The position numbers and the translations under genes are program-made. Under the pieces are notes generated by a model. It was not told where the DNA came from, ran no database searches, and saw only the letters and a list, made by a program, of their open reading frames with translations. This document shows, piece by piece, positions 1 through 8,957 of a DNA stretch of 43,810 nucleotides; position 1 is the first letter of the stretch; each line of letters opens with the position of its first letter. The DNA lies in NCBI GenBank assembly GCA_012841065.1, contig DUVI01000053.1:1-43810 (forward strand), given 5' to 3'. This stretch comes from Bacillota bacterium (GTDB lineage: Bacteria > Bacillota > Sulfobacillia > Fermentithermobacillales > Fermentithermobacillaceae).

Positions 1-973
1 CGAACTCAACCCACTTGTCGTCAATGTGATGGGGTGCATGATCTGTGGCGATTGCGTCGATTGTGCCGTCAGCTAAAGCTTCCCTTAGCGCATCCAGGTC
101 TTCCTGGGTCCTCAGGGGCGGATTCACCTTTGTATTGGTATCGTATCCCGATTCAAGCACGATTTCATCGGTGAGTATCAGGTGATGAGGGGTGACTTCG
201 CACGTTACATCGATTCCTTTGGCTTTGGCCTGTCTTGCCAGCTCCACAGCCCCTTTGGTGGAGATATGGGCCAAGTGGAGCCGCCCGCCTGTAAGCTTGG
301 CAACCAGCAAGTCCCTGGCTACCGCAATTTCCTCTGATTCCCGGGGAATGCCGCGCAACCCGGATACAGTGGAAACCAGCCCGTAGTTGATTTGTCCTCC
401 GGCAGAAAGGGACATATCTTCAGCATGATCGATGAGCACCGCATCAAATGACTTGAGGTATTCCAGGGCACAGCGCAGGATTTCGGCACTTGCTACAGGT
501 GAACCGTCGTCTGAAAACGCGACTGCGCCCGCAGCCCTCATTTCACCCATTTCAGCAAGTTCCTTGCCGGCCCTGCCCTTGGTGACCGCACCAATGGGGT
601 ATACCCTTACGCACGCAGTTTTCTTTGCCCTGTCCAGGATACTAGTGACTACCGTATCAGTATCGCAAGCAGGTTCGGTATTGGGCATGCACGCCACAGC
701 CGTGAAACCGCCCATGGCAGCTGCCCTAGTGCCTGTTTCGATGGTCTCTTTATATTCAAGCCCGGGCTCTCTCAGGTGGACGTGCATATCAATGAGCCCC
801 GGCATGACAATCTTCCCAGTGGCGTCAAGAACTGTCATGGCGCTGTTTCCAGGCTCAATGCCTTCTGACAGCCTTGCAATTTTCCCGTCAACGGCCAATA
901 CATCAAGCACCTGGTCTGTCTTTGAGGAAGGATCAATAACCCGCCCTCCTTTTATCAATAGTTCGTTTGCCAT
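1..973 (-). CDS. pyrC: Dihydroorotase PyrC, 3' end cut by window edge
   Basis: Zinc amidohydrolase that closes carbamoyl-aspartate to dihydroorotate, step three of UMP synthesis. About 324 N-terminal codons are visible out of the usual ~430. Motifs in order: the metal-binding DMHVHLREPG (His64 and His66), CMPNTEP, LAHISTKGAVEL, EVTPHHL, KVNPPLR and DAIATDHAPH near the window edge, which carries the catalytic Asp. The start is ATG at 973, preceded by GGAGG about nine bases away. Its A is shared with the TGA stop of pyrB (TGATG), so the two are probably translationally coupled. It is the third gene of the pyrR-pyrB-pyrC operon and should share the PyrR attenuator upstream. Identity is certain; the C-terminus lies outside the window. 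Confidence 0.95.
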   Translation of the reverse strand, partial: MANELLIKGGRVIDPSSKTDQVLDVLAVDGKIARLSEGIEPGNSAMTVLDATGKIVMPGLIDMHVHLREPGLEYKETIETGTRAAAMGGFTAVACMPNTEPACDTDTVVTSILDRAKKTACVRVYPIGAVTKGRAGKELAEMGEMRAAGAVAFSDDGSPVASAEILRCALEYLKSFDAVLIDHAEDMSLSAGGQINYGLVSTVSGLRGIPRESEEIAVARDLLVAKLTGGRLHLAHISTKGAVELARQAKAKGIDVTCEVTPHHLILTDEIVLESGYDTNTKVNPPLRTQEDLDALREALADGTIDAIATDHAPHHIDDKWVEF

Positions 974-1896
974 CAGTCTCTGCCTCCCAGGATAAGATAA
1001 AGAATCGCCATCCTTACAGCTACCCCGCTGGTTACTTGATCCAGAATCACTGACCTGGGCGAATCTGCAATGTCTGTGGTTATTTCAACACCCCGGTTCA
1101 TGGGCCCCGGATGCATTATTATGGCGTCTTCGTTGGCGTAACTGAGTTTGTGCCTGTCAATGCCGAAGAAATCCCGGTATTCCCTCTCGGAGGGGAATAG
1201 GCTCTTGGTTTGCCTCTCCAACTGCAACCGGAGCACATATACCACATCTGCCCCTTCAATAGTTTCTTCAGGCCTGGTGTACGCTTTAACCCCCAGTTTT
1301 TCGATCTCGGGCGGAAGCAATGTTGAAGGGCCTGCAACCGAGACTTCAGCGCCCATTCTGGTGAGTCCGAAAATGTTCGACCTGGCTACACGGGAATGCA
1401 GGATATCGCCTATTATAGCCACTTTTAGACCTCTGATCCGTGACTTGTAATCGAGTATGGTGAGAATGTCCAAGAGCGCCTGGGTGGGATGTTCGTTCAT
1501 ACCGTCGCCGGCGTTTACAACTGGGATATCCAGTACCTTTGCGAGAAAATGGCATGAGCCCGAAACGCTATGCCGCATCACCACCAGATCAACTCCCATC
1601 ACTGATAGGTTGCGTGCAGTATCTGCAAGGGTTTCCCCTTTCTTCACTGCAGAGGTAGCACTTGAAAACGAAACCGCATCAGCGGACATATACCTGGCAG
1701 CCAGTTCAAAAGATGTCCTGGTTCTGGTGGAAGGCTCATAAAACAGATTGCAAACCACCTTCCCCCGCAAAGTAGGGACTTTCTTGATAGGCCTGGAAAG
1801 GATCTCTTTCAGGGAACGGGCTGTGGACAGCACCAGTTCCATATCTTCTGCGCTCATCTCCCGTAGGGACAAAAGGTCGTTTCCGCGAAGTGACAC
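973..1896 (-). CDS. pyrB: Aspartate carbamoyltransferase catalytic chain PyrB
   Basis: Condenses carbamoyl phosphate with aspartate in de novo pyrimidine synthesis. The 307 residues match the usual length of a stand-alone catalytic chain. The carbamoyl-phosphate loop [13 protein letters not shown] lies near residues 52-64, HPTQALLD near 135 and [11 protein letters not shown] near 260. The start is GTG at 1896, behind the ribosome-binding site GGGAGGG. It lies 47 bases downstream of pyrR and overlaps pyrC by one base. No pyrI regulatory chain is present, as expected in Firmicutes, where control is through PyrR. Confidence 0.96.
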   Translation of the reverse strand: MSLRGNDLLSLREMSAEDMELVLSTARSLKEILSRPIKKVPTLRGKVVCNLFYEPSTRTRTSFELAARYMSADAVSFSSATSAVKKGETLADTARNLSVMGVDLVVMRHSVSGSCHFLAKVLDIPVVNAGDGMNEHPTQALLDILTILDYKSRIRGLKVAIIGDILHSRVARSNIFGLTRMGAEVSVAGPSTLLPPEIEKLGVKAYTRPEETIEGADVVYVLRLQLERQTKSLFPSEREYRDFFGIDRHKLSYANEDAIIMHPGPMNRGVEITTDIADSPRSVILDQVTSGVAVRMAILYLILGGRD

Positions 1897-1943
1897 AATA
1901 TTGACCCTCCCTGTGTCTGAGATATTTCCCTAGAACGTGCCCG

Positions 1944-2640
<697 letters not shown>

Positions 2641-2675
2641 CGGCCTTGGTTTCCTTTATTAACTTGTTCTAAAGA

Positions 2676-2705
2676 ATCTTAATTCAAAACCCGATTCAGG
2701 GTCAA
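2676..2705 (-). promoter_or_regulatory. Putative sigma-A promoter of pyrR-pyrB-pyrC
   Basis: Minus-strand TTGACC (2700-2705) and TAAGAT (2676-2681) are separated by 18 bases. They lie about 35 bases upstream of the PyrR binding loop, the expected geometry for an attenuated leader. Called by eye from hexamers only. Confidence 0.55.
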
Positions 2706-2732
2706 GCCTTTCTTGGACAACCCATGGTTGAA

Positions 2733-2758
2733 CTGTAGAGAGCCGGAGCTCTCTACAG
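2733..2758. terminator. Perfect inverted repeat at the end of ileS
   Basis: CTGTAGAGAGC and GCTCTCTACAG (11 bp) flank a four-base loop. The TAG stop of ileS lies inside the stem. A run of five T follows on the plus strand but only TTCAA on the minus strand. It may terminate or stabilise the ileS transcript, but it lacks a good minus-strand U-tract. Its position just upstream of the pyr promoter fits an operon boundary. Confidence 0.5.
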
Positions 2759-5700
2759 TTTTTCAACCCTGATTGTAGCCTTGTACCCGTTAATATCCCA
2801 GTCCTCACCTTGGATGGAGTCATGGGTGAGTTCCAGGTCGTCGCACAGGGTTTCTGCTTGAATGTAGTCCATGTGCTTACTGACAGCCTCCAGAATCACA
2901 TCGTCGCTTGAGATTACAATGGCAATATGGTCAACCACGTCAAACCCTGCGTGTTTCCTCATTGTCTGCACTTTGGATACGATTTCCCTGGCATGCCCTT
3001 CCGAAGCCAGTTCTTGATCAATCTCAGTATCCAAAACCACGAAGGTGTCGTTTTCAACTTCAACGGCAAACCCTTCCCTGGCGCTCATCCTAATGTCTAT
3101 GTCTTCCCTGTCCAGGGTGAGTTCCCGTCCATCCACGGTGACTGTGATTGTTCCGTCCCGCTCAACAGCGGTAACTGCTTGCCTGGCGTCTAATTGGGCC
3201 AAGGCCGCAATTATCCCCCTGAGGTCTTTGCCGTACTTAGGCCCGGCCACAGGCAGGTTGGCCCTCACCTCGTAATCCACGTACTCAGTGAGGCTACTCA
3301 CATATTCTATCTGCTTGATGTTAAGCTCTTCCTTGACCAGATCTTCCACGTCTTCTAGGATGTGCTGGTGCTTTCCGTTGACCATCATCTTACGCAGAGG
3401 CTGCCTTACCTTTATCTGCATCTTGTTTCTAACAGCCCTGCCCAAAGACACCAGGGTAATGACCAGCCCCATCCTTTCCTCAAGGGCGGAGTCAATGAGC
3501 GTTTGGTCAGCCGTTGGATAGTCTTCAAGATGCACTGATTCCATGGCTTTTCCACCGGTAAGATTGAGGTAGAGATCCTCCGCCAGGAATGGCGCAAACG
3601 GCGCCATAACCTTGGACAAAGCTATAAGCACCTCGTACAGGGTGCGGTATGCAGACTTCTTGTCTAAGTCGAATTCATTGGACCAGAACCGTTCCCGGCT
3701 CCTACGCACATACCAGTTGCTCACGTCATCTACCAGGAAGGACTCTATGCCTCTGAGCACCCTGGACAGTTCGTATCCTTTCATATCCTCCTCAATCTGC
3801 TTTAACAGCGTGTTAAGGCGGGATATAATCCACCGGTCAATTTCAGGCCTCTCCTCTACAGGGATATCCAGTGTCCCAGGGTCAAGTACATCAATGTTCG
3901 CATACAGGGTGAAGAAAGAGTACACGTTTACCAGGGTACCGAAGAACCTGGAAGACGTTTCCCGCACACCGTCCTCGTCAAACCGGGTGGGCACCCATGG
4001 GGGCGATACAGCCAACAGGTACCACCTCAACGTATCAGCGCCGTATTTGTCTAGTACCTTCCAAGGGTCTACAGTGTTGCCCCTTGACTTAGACATTTTC
4101 TGCCCGTGCTTATCGAGGATGAGGTCGTTAACCAACACCTGCTTAAATGAAGGCTCGCCGCACAATAGCGTGGAGATAGCCAGAAGCGAATAGAACCAGC
4201 CCCTGGTCTGGTCCAGCCCTTCACAGATGAAATCAGCAGGGAAATGTTCCTTGAACTTATCCTCGTTTTCGAAAGGATAATGCCACTGGCCGAAGGGCAT
4301 TGATCCTGAGTCGAACCAGCAGTCTATAACCTCAGGGGTTCTTGTCATCTTCCCGCCGCACGAACATCTAAGGTGGATGCGGTCTACATATGGCCTGTGA
4401 AGGTCCAGAGTCTCTATGTCAACCGGTTCTATGGCCTTTTCAGCCAACTCACTCCTGGAGCCTACAGACTCAAGCCGGTCACACTGTTCACATCTCCAGA
4501 TGTTAAGAGGAGTGCCCCAGTACCTGTTTCTCGACAATGACCAGTCAACCAGGTTCTCCAGCCAGTTGCCGAACCGCCCTGAGCCCACATGCTCAGGAAA
4601 CCATTGTATCTTCTTGTTGTTGGCGATAAGCCGGTCTTTCATCTTGGTGGTCTCGATGTACCACGACTTCCTGGCATAGTAAAGCAACGGAGTGTCGCAC
4701 CGCCAGCAGTCGGGATACGAGTGCACCATCTGCTCGGCCTTGAACAGCTTGCCTTCTTTACGTAGCCTTCTGATGATCTCCCTGTCGGCATCTTTGACGA
4801 ACATCCCTGCCCAATCTGTCACCTGTTCAACGAATCTTCCCGTCTCGTCAACCAGATGGAGCATAGGCAAGTCGTACTGCCTGCATACATGGTAATCATC
4901 CTCACCGTATGCAGCAGCCATGTGCACCAAGCCGGTTCCGTCGTCGGTAGAAACATAGTCGGCGCACGTGACGATAAACGCTTTAGACCCAGGGATTACA
5001 AAGGGAAACGGCTGTTCGTACTCCATGTATTCCATTTGCTTTCCGGGGAATTCTTCAAGAACCTCGGCTTCCTCACCGAAAAGCGCTTCTACCCTTGCTT
5101 TTGCAACGTAATAGACTTCTTCTTCGTGCAACACCTTAACATACGTGCTTTCAGGATTAACTGCCACGCCCACGTTGGAAGGAAGGGTCCAAGGCGTAGT
5201 CGTCCAGATGAGCAGGTGCTCGTTTTGCGTACCTTTGACCTTCAGCTTGACATAGATGGAGGTTACCTGTTCATCCTTGTAGCCTTGGGCCACCTCATGG
5301 GATGCAAGGGGGGTCCCGCACCTGGGACAATAGGGCAACACCTTATGCCCTTCATAGATGAGCCCCCTGTCAAACAAGCTCTTGAGAATCCACCAGACTG
5401 TCTCAATGTAGTCGTTGTTGAGTGTGACATACGGGTCGTCCATGTCTACCCAATATGCAATGCGTTCAGTAAGCAGCCTCCACTCTTTCTCGTAGGCGAA
5501 AACCGACTCGCGGCACTTCTTGTTGAACGCCTCAATTCCGTACTCTTCTATTTCCTGCTTTGAAGACAATCCCAGCTGCCGCTCAACTTCGATTTCAACC
5601 GGCAGCCCGTGGGTATCCCATCCTGCCTTCCTCGGAACCTGATAACCTTGCATGGTCTTGTAGCGGCAAACCACATCCTTGAGGGTCCTGGCAAGCACAT

Positions 5701-5878
5701 GGTGAATTCCCGGCCTGCCGTTCGCCGTAGGTGGCCCCTCGTAAAACACAAACTTGGGCCTGCCTTCACGGTTAGATACGCTCTTCATGAAAATATCGTT
5801 TTGCTTCCAGTAATCCAGAACAGTCTCTTCTACTTGGTTTACATCCCTCTTGGGATCAACCCGCTCAAAAAGTGCCAT
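2753..5878 (-). CDS. ileS: Isoleucyl-tRNA synthetase, long eukaryote-like (type 2) form
   Basis: Charges tRNA-Ile and edits mischarged valine. 1041 residues. The class I HIGH motif appears as GIHH (residues 57-60) and KMSKS is at 594-598. The CP1 editing domain shows WTTTPWTLPSN near 225-235 and DDGTGLVHMAAAYGEDD near 312-328. The long C-terminal region without an evident terminal zinc finger, together with PTANGRPGIHH, resembles the type 2 family that includes mupirocin-insensitive enzymes. The start is ATG at 5878 behind TAGGAGTG; the open frame continues upstream into the T-box leader and that part is rejected. Expression should be controlled by the adjacent T-box. Confidence 0.95.
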   Translation of the reverse strand: MALFERVDPKRDVNQVEETVLDYWKQNDIFMKSVSNREGRPKFVFYEGPPTANGRPGIHHVLARTLKDVVCRYKTMQGYQVPRKAGWDTHGLPVEIEVERQLGLSSKQEIEEYGIEAFNKKCRESVFAYEKEWRLLTERIAYWVDMDDPYVTLNNDYIETVWWILKSLFDRGLIYEGHKVLPYCPRCGTPLASHEVAQGYKDEQVTSIYVKLKVKGTQNEHLLIWTTTPWTLPSNVGVAVNPESTYVKVLHEEEVYYVAKARVEALFGEEAEVLEEFPGKQMEYMEYEQPFPFVIPGSKAFIVTCADYVSTDDGTGLVHMAAAYGEDDYHVCRQYDLPMLHLVDETGRFVEQVTDWAGMFVKDADREIIRRLRKEGKLFKAEQMVHSYPDCWRCDTPLLYYARKSWYIETTKMKDRLIANNKKIQWFPEHVGSGRFGNWLENLVDWSLSRNRYWGTPLNIWRCEQCDRLESVGSRSELAEKAIEPVDIETLDLHRPYVDRIHLRCSCGGKMTRTPEVIDCWFDSGSMPFGQWHYPFENEDKFKEHFPADFICEGLDQTRGWFYSLLAISTLLCGEPSFKQVLVNDLILDKHGQKMSKSRGNTVDPWKVLDKYGADTLRWYLLAVSPPWVPTRFDEDGVRETSSRFFGTLVNVYSFFTLYANIDVLDPGTLDIPVEERPEIDRWIISRLNTLLKQIEEDMKGYELSRVLRGIESFLVDDVSNWYVRRSRERFWSNEFDLDKKSAYRTLYEVLIALSKVMAPFAPFLAEDLYLNLTGGKAMESVHLEDYPTADQTLIDSALEERMGLVITLVSLGRAVRNKMQIKVRQPLRKMMVNGKHQHILEDVEDLVKEELNIKQIEYVSSLTEYVDYEVRANLPVAGPKYGKDLRGIIAALAQLDARQAVTAVERDGTITVTVDGRELTLDREDIDIRMSAREGFAVEVENDTFVVLDTEIDQELASEGHAREIVSKVQTMRKHAGFDVVDHIAIVISSDDVILEAVSKHMDYIQAETLCDDLELTHDSIQGEDWDINGYKATIRVEKL

Positions 5879-5932
5879 AGCGTTCACTCCTAACCTATAC
5901 CATAGACAATCCTGTTTTCGTTTCGTCACCAC

Positions 5933-6172
5933 AAACAAAAAATCGTCCGTAAGGGACGATTGTAACCGCGGTACCACCCAGTTTAGCTGCTTACCTGACG
6001 GCTTAAGCAGCTCACTTCGTGCCTTGTAACGCTGGCAAGGCGGATCAGCTTACTGTACCTTCAGCCACCGGCTCGGAGGTGATATTCAGATGGGCGTGGC
6101 ACCGGCTTCCCACCAGCCGCCGGCTCTCTTGAGCCCGGTTCCATCCTACTCGTCCTCGTCATAGCCTTTGCT
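5933..6172 (-). promoter_or_regulatory. T-box leader of ileS (Ile specifier ATC)
   Basis: The minus strand carries the conserved T-box core TGGGTGGTACCGCGG within 5961-5980. The terminator arms AATCGTCC and GGACGATT (5954-5961 and 5941-5948) are followed by a T-rich run at 5933-5940. A Stem I GA-rich start lies near 6165. The specifier region reads GAAT-ATC-ACC, with ATC at 6083-6081, matching isoleucine and the downstream ileS. Uncharged tRNA-Ile would stabilise the antiterminator and switch ileS on. A weak promoter candidate (TTGCAC, 17 bases, TACATA) lies just upstream, about 6210-6240. Confidence 0.93.
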
Positions 6173-6260
6173 CCATAGGGTATTTGTCATTATTGTTTCC
6201 TATAACAAAGTATGTACCAGAAGATCTGCCTTAGTGCAAGTAAGTTGGGCAAAAACAAAA

Positions 6261-6345
6261 TGGTGTCGGGAGCGGGAATCGAACCCGCACGGGGATACCC
6301 ATACGCCCCTCAAACGTACGCGTCTGCCTGTTCCGCCATCCCGAC
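6261..6345 (-). tRNA. tRNA-Leu (anticodon GAG)
   Basis: Acceptor GTCGGGA pairs with TCCCGAC, followed by discriminator A and an encoded CCA. The D-arm GGCGGAACAGGCAGACGC is typical of leucine tRNA. The anticodon stem TACGT/GCGTA encloses loop TTGAGGG with anticodon GAG (complement at 6309-6311). There is a long class II variable arm, and the T-arm is GCGGG-TTCGATT-CCCGC. It reads CUC and CUU codons. It lies upstream of the ileS T-box leader on the same strand. Confidence 0.95.
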
Positions 6346-6373
6346 ACGTTATGGGGTCTAATCAGCATTTACT

Positions 6374-6402
6374 ACTATATCTTGCCCATTTCCATGTGTC
6401 AA
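6374..6402 (-). promoter_or_regulatory. Strong sigma-A promoter for tRNA-Leu(GAG)
   Basis: Minus-strand TTGACA (6397-6402), a 17-base spacer and TATAGT (6374-6379): a perfect -35 and a -10 with five of six consensus bases. It is placed about 29 bases before the tRNA 5' end. No clear terminator is seen between the tRNA and the T-box leader, so some transcripts could run on into ileS. Confidence 0.8.
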
Positions 6403-6479
6403 TCTGTTTTGGTGTGACTGCTGCTATCGGACAGTTGTCCCGTCACCGGGCGGAGAAAGCGATAAGACATCAAACAGTC

Positions 6480-6653
6480 CTATTGTTCCTGCTCCCTTCT
6501 GTTCAAGTACGATGCCAGCGCAGAAGAAACGGCCAGAATAGTGAGCACGTTGGCAATTTCCCGGGGCAAAATCCCGGTCCGGCCAAGGTAGCTTGCGCCT
6601 AGGGCCAGGAGAGCTAATATAGGGCCTACCCACGGTTTGAAGAAGAACTCCAT
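6480..6653 (-). CDS. Small predicted membrane protein, 57 residues
   Basis: I do not recognise a family. The ORF starts at ATG 6653 (MEFFFKPWVG) and ends NRREQEQ. It has two hydrophobic stretches, about residues 8-23 (WVGPILALLALGASYL) and 33-51, joined by a short polar turn GRTGILPRE, so it could be a two-span membrane hairpin. The upstream AAAGGGGA is a modest ribosome-binding site about ten bases away. It lies 81 bases downstream of the patatin-like gene on the same strand and could be cotranscribed with it. The regular alternation of hydrophobic and polar residues argues for a real gene, but length alone cannot prove it. Confidence 0.5.
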   Translation of the reverse strand: MEFFFKPWVGPILALLALGASYLGRTGILPREIANVLTILAVSSALASYLNRREQEQ

Positions 6654-6734
6654 AGGCTCACTGTCCCCTTTCGTCAGTACGTGGATTTCAGTATCATCTA
6701 ATGATCTGTCACTTGATGAACCTTTCCCTCCAGG

Positions 6735-7634
6735 TCAACCAATTTCCTGCCAGCCGATTACCGCCAACCATTCCTCCATATGTTTTTTTGCGCATCTCCT
6801 GCCTGAATCCACCAAAGACTTGATTTTGTAAGGGGTAGGAAGTCCGGGTTCCCACACCCGGGGCCGTAGCGTCATTGAACTGTACTGCTTGAGGTGGTCA
6901 AAGGTCGCCCTGCGTGTAGCTAAATTGAAACTCCTTGAGAGCACAGAATACAGCCCCTTAACGTCCTGGGGCCGGTCGATATATGAACCGAGATCGATTG
7001 ACAGGACTTCCTCTGCCCCCAGCCGTCTGACCTCATAGGCAGGCACCATTTCCCTGACCCCGCCGTCGACTAGTTGATTGTTGAAGAGGTTTTTCGGGAC
7101 AAACACTCCGGGTAAAGCAGAACTTGCCATGATGGCAGTGGCAAGGGGTACCTTGGTGATATATCTTCTCTTTATTCCCGGACACGGTTCAGGCCCCGTG
7201 CCGGGCAAGACCCTCGTCCCGGGCAAGTGATTGGTGAAAACCACAATATCCCCGGTGTGCAAATCGCAAGATACGATGGAAAGCGGGAGCTCAACATCGG
7301 ATATCATCTTGTTGCCTGTAAGGCGGCTGAGGATCAGCTCAATCCAACCGGTATCCAAAAGCCCTTGGAGGGCCATGGCGGATCCATCTTGGCCTGCAAG
7401 TTGGGCTTCCGCTTGCAGGATCCGGACCGGTTCGTCCAGGACTAAGCTTTCCATCTGGAGCTTTATCGAGCTTAACTTAAGGCCTGACGCCCAAAGCCCG
7501 GCTACTATCGCACCGGCACTGGTTCCTGCGATAAAACCAGGCCTTAGCCCTCTTGCCTCAAGTGCCTCAAGTACGCCTATATGTGCAAAACCTAGGATTC
7601 CCCCTGCACCGAGGGCCACGCCCCATTGTTTCAT
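6735..7634 (-). CDS. Patatin-like phospholipase / serine hydrolase (RssA-type)
   Basis: 299 residues with the patatin Ser-Asp dyad: an oxyanion glycine loop GAGGILGFAHIG near residue 9, nucleophile elbow GTSAG (Ser39) and DGG (Asp190). This matches small bacterial patatin proteins of the RssA/YlbK type. The expected activity is lipid acyl hydrolysis; substrate unknown. No signal peptide is seen, so it should act in the cytosol or at the inner membrane face. I choose ATG at 7634 because AGGGGTGG sits about seven bases upstream; an in-frame GTG at 7643 falls inside that site. It is divergent from the DUF3048 gene across a 142-bp gap. Confidence 0.88.
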   Translation of the reverse strand: MKQWGVALGAGGILGFAHIGVLEALEARGLRPGFIAGTSAGAIVAGLWASGLKLSSIKLQMESLVLDEPVRILQAEAQLAGQDGSAMALQGLLDTGWIELILSRLTGNKMISDVELPLSIVSCDLHTGDIVVFTNHLPGTRVLPGTGPEPCPGIKRRYITKVPLATAIMASSALPGVFVPKNLFNNQLVDGGVREMVPAYEVRRLGAEEVLSIDLGSYIDRPQDVKGLYSVLSRSFNLATRRATFDHLKQYSSMTLRPRVWEPGLPTPYKIKSLVDSGRRCAKKHMEEWLAVIGWQEIG

Positions 7635-7682
7635 GATAACCACCCCTGTTACTTTATGTATGGCCCGGTTGCGTTGACAGTT

Positions 7683-7694
7683 TGAAAGCTTTCA
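7683..7694. repeat. 12-bp perfect palindrome between divergent genes
   Basis: TGAAAGCTTTCA lies in the divergent intergenic region between the patatin-like gene and the DUF3048 lipoprotein gene. A TTGACA hexamer is just upstream at 7675-7680, without a good -10 at the right distance. It could be an operator, but a 12-bp palindrome can also arise by chance. Confidence 0.25.
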
Positions 7695-7776
7695 TGGGGC
7701 ATCATTGAAGGATAAATGGTTGTAGGAACCAAATAGGTATTCTGTTCAAATCTAATAGTTAGGGGAGAATGCTCCA

Positions 7777-8820
7777 ATGGATCTAAACGCTAAACGCCCC
7801 TGTCTAAACACAAGGCGCCGTACATTACTTATTTTCATTACCCTTATCATAACCCTGGCAATCCTGTGCATGTGTGCCGGCTGCCGCAAAGAGCCTCAGG
7901 CCACGGTCGGCCCTGAGCCCGACCCCGGGGCCTTTGAGCCACAAGCGCCTGAAGCACCGGAAGAGCCGGCCGAATCCGTGCCGGAGCGTCTGGACGGCAT
8001 GATCTTCGTGAGCATCGGCAATAACGACAGCGCCAGGCCCCAGACCGGCCTGTCACAGGCATCGGTAGTATTTGAGGTGCCTGCTGAAGGCGGCATCACC
8101 CGGCTTTTGGCCGGATTTGAGATTGAGCTGGACAAGATTGGGCCTGTAAGAAGCGTAAGGAAGCCGATGGTGCAAATCGCCGTAGGCTTCGACATTCCAT
8201 TTGCCCACTGCGGGGGTTCCGAAGACAGTTTTGAGATAATCCGCAACCACCAAACCAAGAGCTTATGTGCCATATACTCAGCAGGTGAGTGTTTCTGGAG
8301 AAGCGACGACAGGGTTGCCCCTGACAACCTGTACACTTCTACGGCTGAGATAGTCCAGGGGGCAGGGTCAAGAGGGTTCTCCCTCTCCAAAGCGGACTTT
8401 TACCCAAAAGGTACCCTTAAAGGGGCTTCGGCGCCGGAAATCTCCTATGCCTTCTCAAAGGTGGCCGGCTATCCAAACGTGGTGAAATACAAATATCAAG
8501 ACGGGCAGTACTACCGTTATATGAACGATAAGCAACACCTGGACCAAGACGATGAGCCGATTGCTCCTAACGCCTTGGCGTTTCTCCAGATAAAGACCAC
8601 CTATCCCACGGGTAAACTCATAGAAGTGGACATGGACGTCACCGGCGAGGGCAAAGCCTTGTTCTTTTCTGACGGAGTGGTGTGCCAAGGTACATGGAAA
8701 AAACCGTCACTCAAAGAACCCCTGCGATTCTACCTTGATGAACCCGGTGCAGGTTTGGCAGATGGGCTGCTATGGGTCCATCTGGTTCCCGACCTTGAAG
8801 GAGTGGCAGTGGGCGATTAA
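7777..8820 (+). CDS. DUF3048 (YerB-like) putative lipoprotein
   Basis: 347 residues. An N-terminal hydrophobic segment (about 16-35) ends in CAGC, with Cys36 as the likely lipidation site; cysteine at -3 is unusual for a lipobox. A Pro/Glu-rich linker (about 38-70) precedes the DUF3048 core: NNDSARPQTGL, a VPAEGGITRLLAGF stretch, and IGPVRSVRKP. These match the YerB family of exported Gram-positive proteins of unknown biochemical role. The start is ATG at 7777 behind AGGGGAG. Probably monocistronic, since an inverted repeat separates it from ddh. Function is not assigned. Confidence 0.85.
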   Translation: MDLNAKRPCLNTRRRTLLIFITLIITLAILCMCAGCRKEPQATVGPEPDPGAFEPQAPEAPEEPAESVPERLDGMIFVSIGNNDSARPQTGLSQASVVFEVPAEGGITRLLAGFEIELDKIGPVRSVRKPMVQIAVGFDIPFAHCGGSEDSFEIIRNHQTKSLCAIYSAGECFWRSDDRVAPDNLYTSTAEIVQGAGSRGFSLSKADFYPKGTLKGASAPEISYAFSKVAGYPNVVKYKYQDGQYYRYMNDKQHLDQDDEPIAPNALAFLQIKTTYPTGKLIEVDMDVTGEGKALFFSDGVVCQGTWKKPSLKEPLRFYLDEPGAGLADGLLWVHLVPDLEGVAVGD

Positions 8821-8856
8821 CCCAATCCCCGGCGCAGCTAAGTTACATAAGAAGGA

Positions 8857-8912
8857 AGCTGCCACCGGAATATAGAAGTAGTGGTTTTGAGGTTATACCT
8901 ATATTGGCAGCT
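8857..8912 (+). repeat. Long bulged hairpin upstream of ddh
   Basis: AGCTGCC (8857-8863) and AATATAG (8869-8875), separated by the bulge ACCGG, pair with CTATATT (8899-8905) and GGCAGCT (8906-8912), giving 14 base pairs around a 23-base loop. It ends 45 bases before the ddh start and no T-run follows, so it looks more like a leader structure or mRNA end than an intrinsic terminator. Confidence 0.45.
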
Positions 8913-8957
8913 CAGAATCAAACATCAAACAACTGACCCAACTGGAGGGGTTTGGCC

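Noticed and set aside
4856-5563. 235-residue plus-strand open frame inside ileS
   Set aside because: It is antisense to well-conserved IleS sequence, with no ribosome-binding site or family match; a by-product of codon use on the other strand.
5879-5977. 33-codon N-terminal extension of IleS
   Set aside because: It would begin inside the T-box leader terminator; the ATG at 5878 has a good ribosome-binding site and the usual IleS N-terminus.
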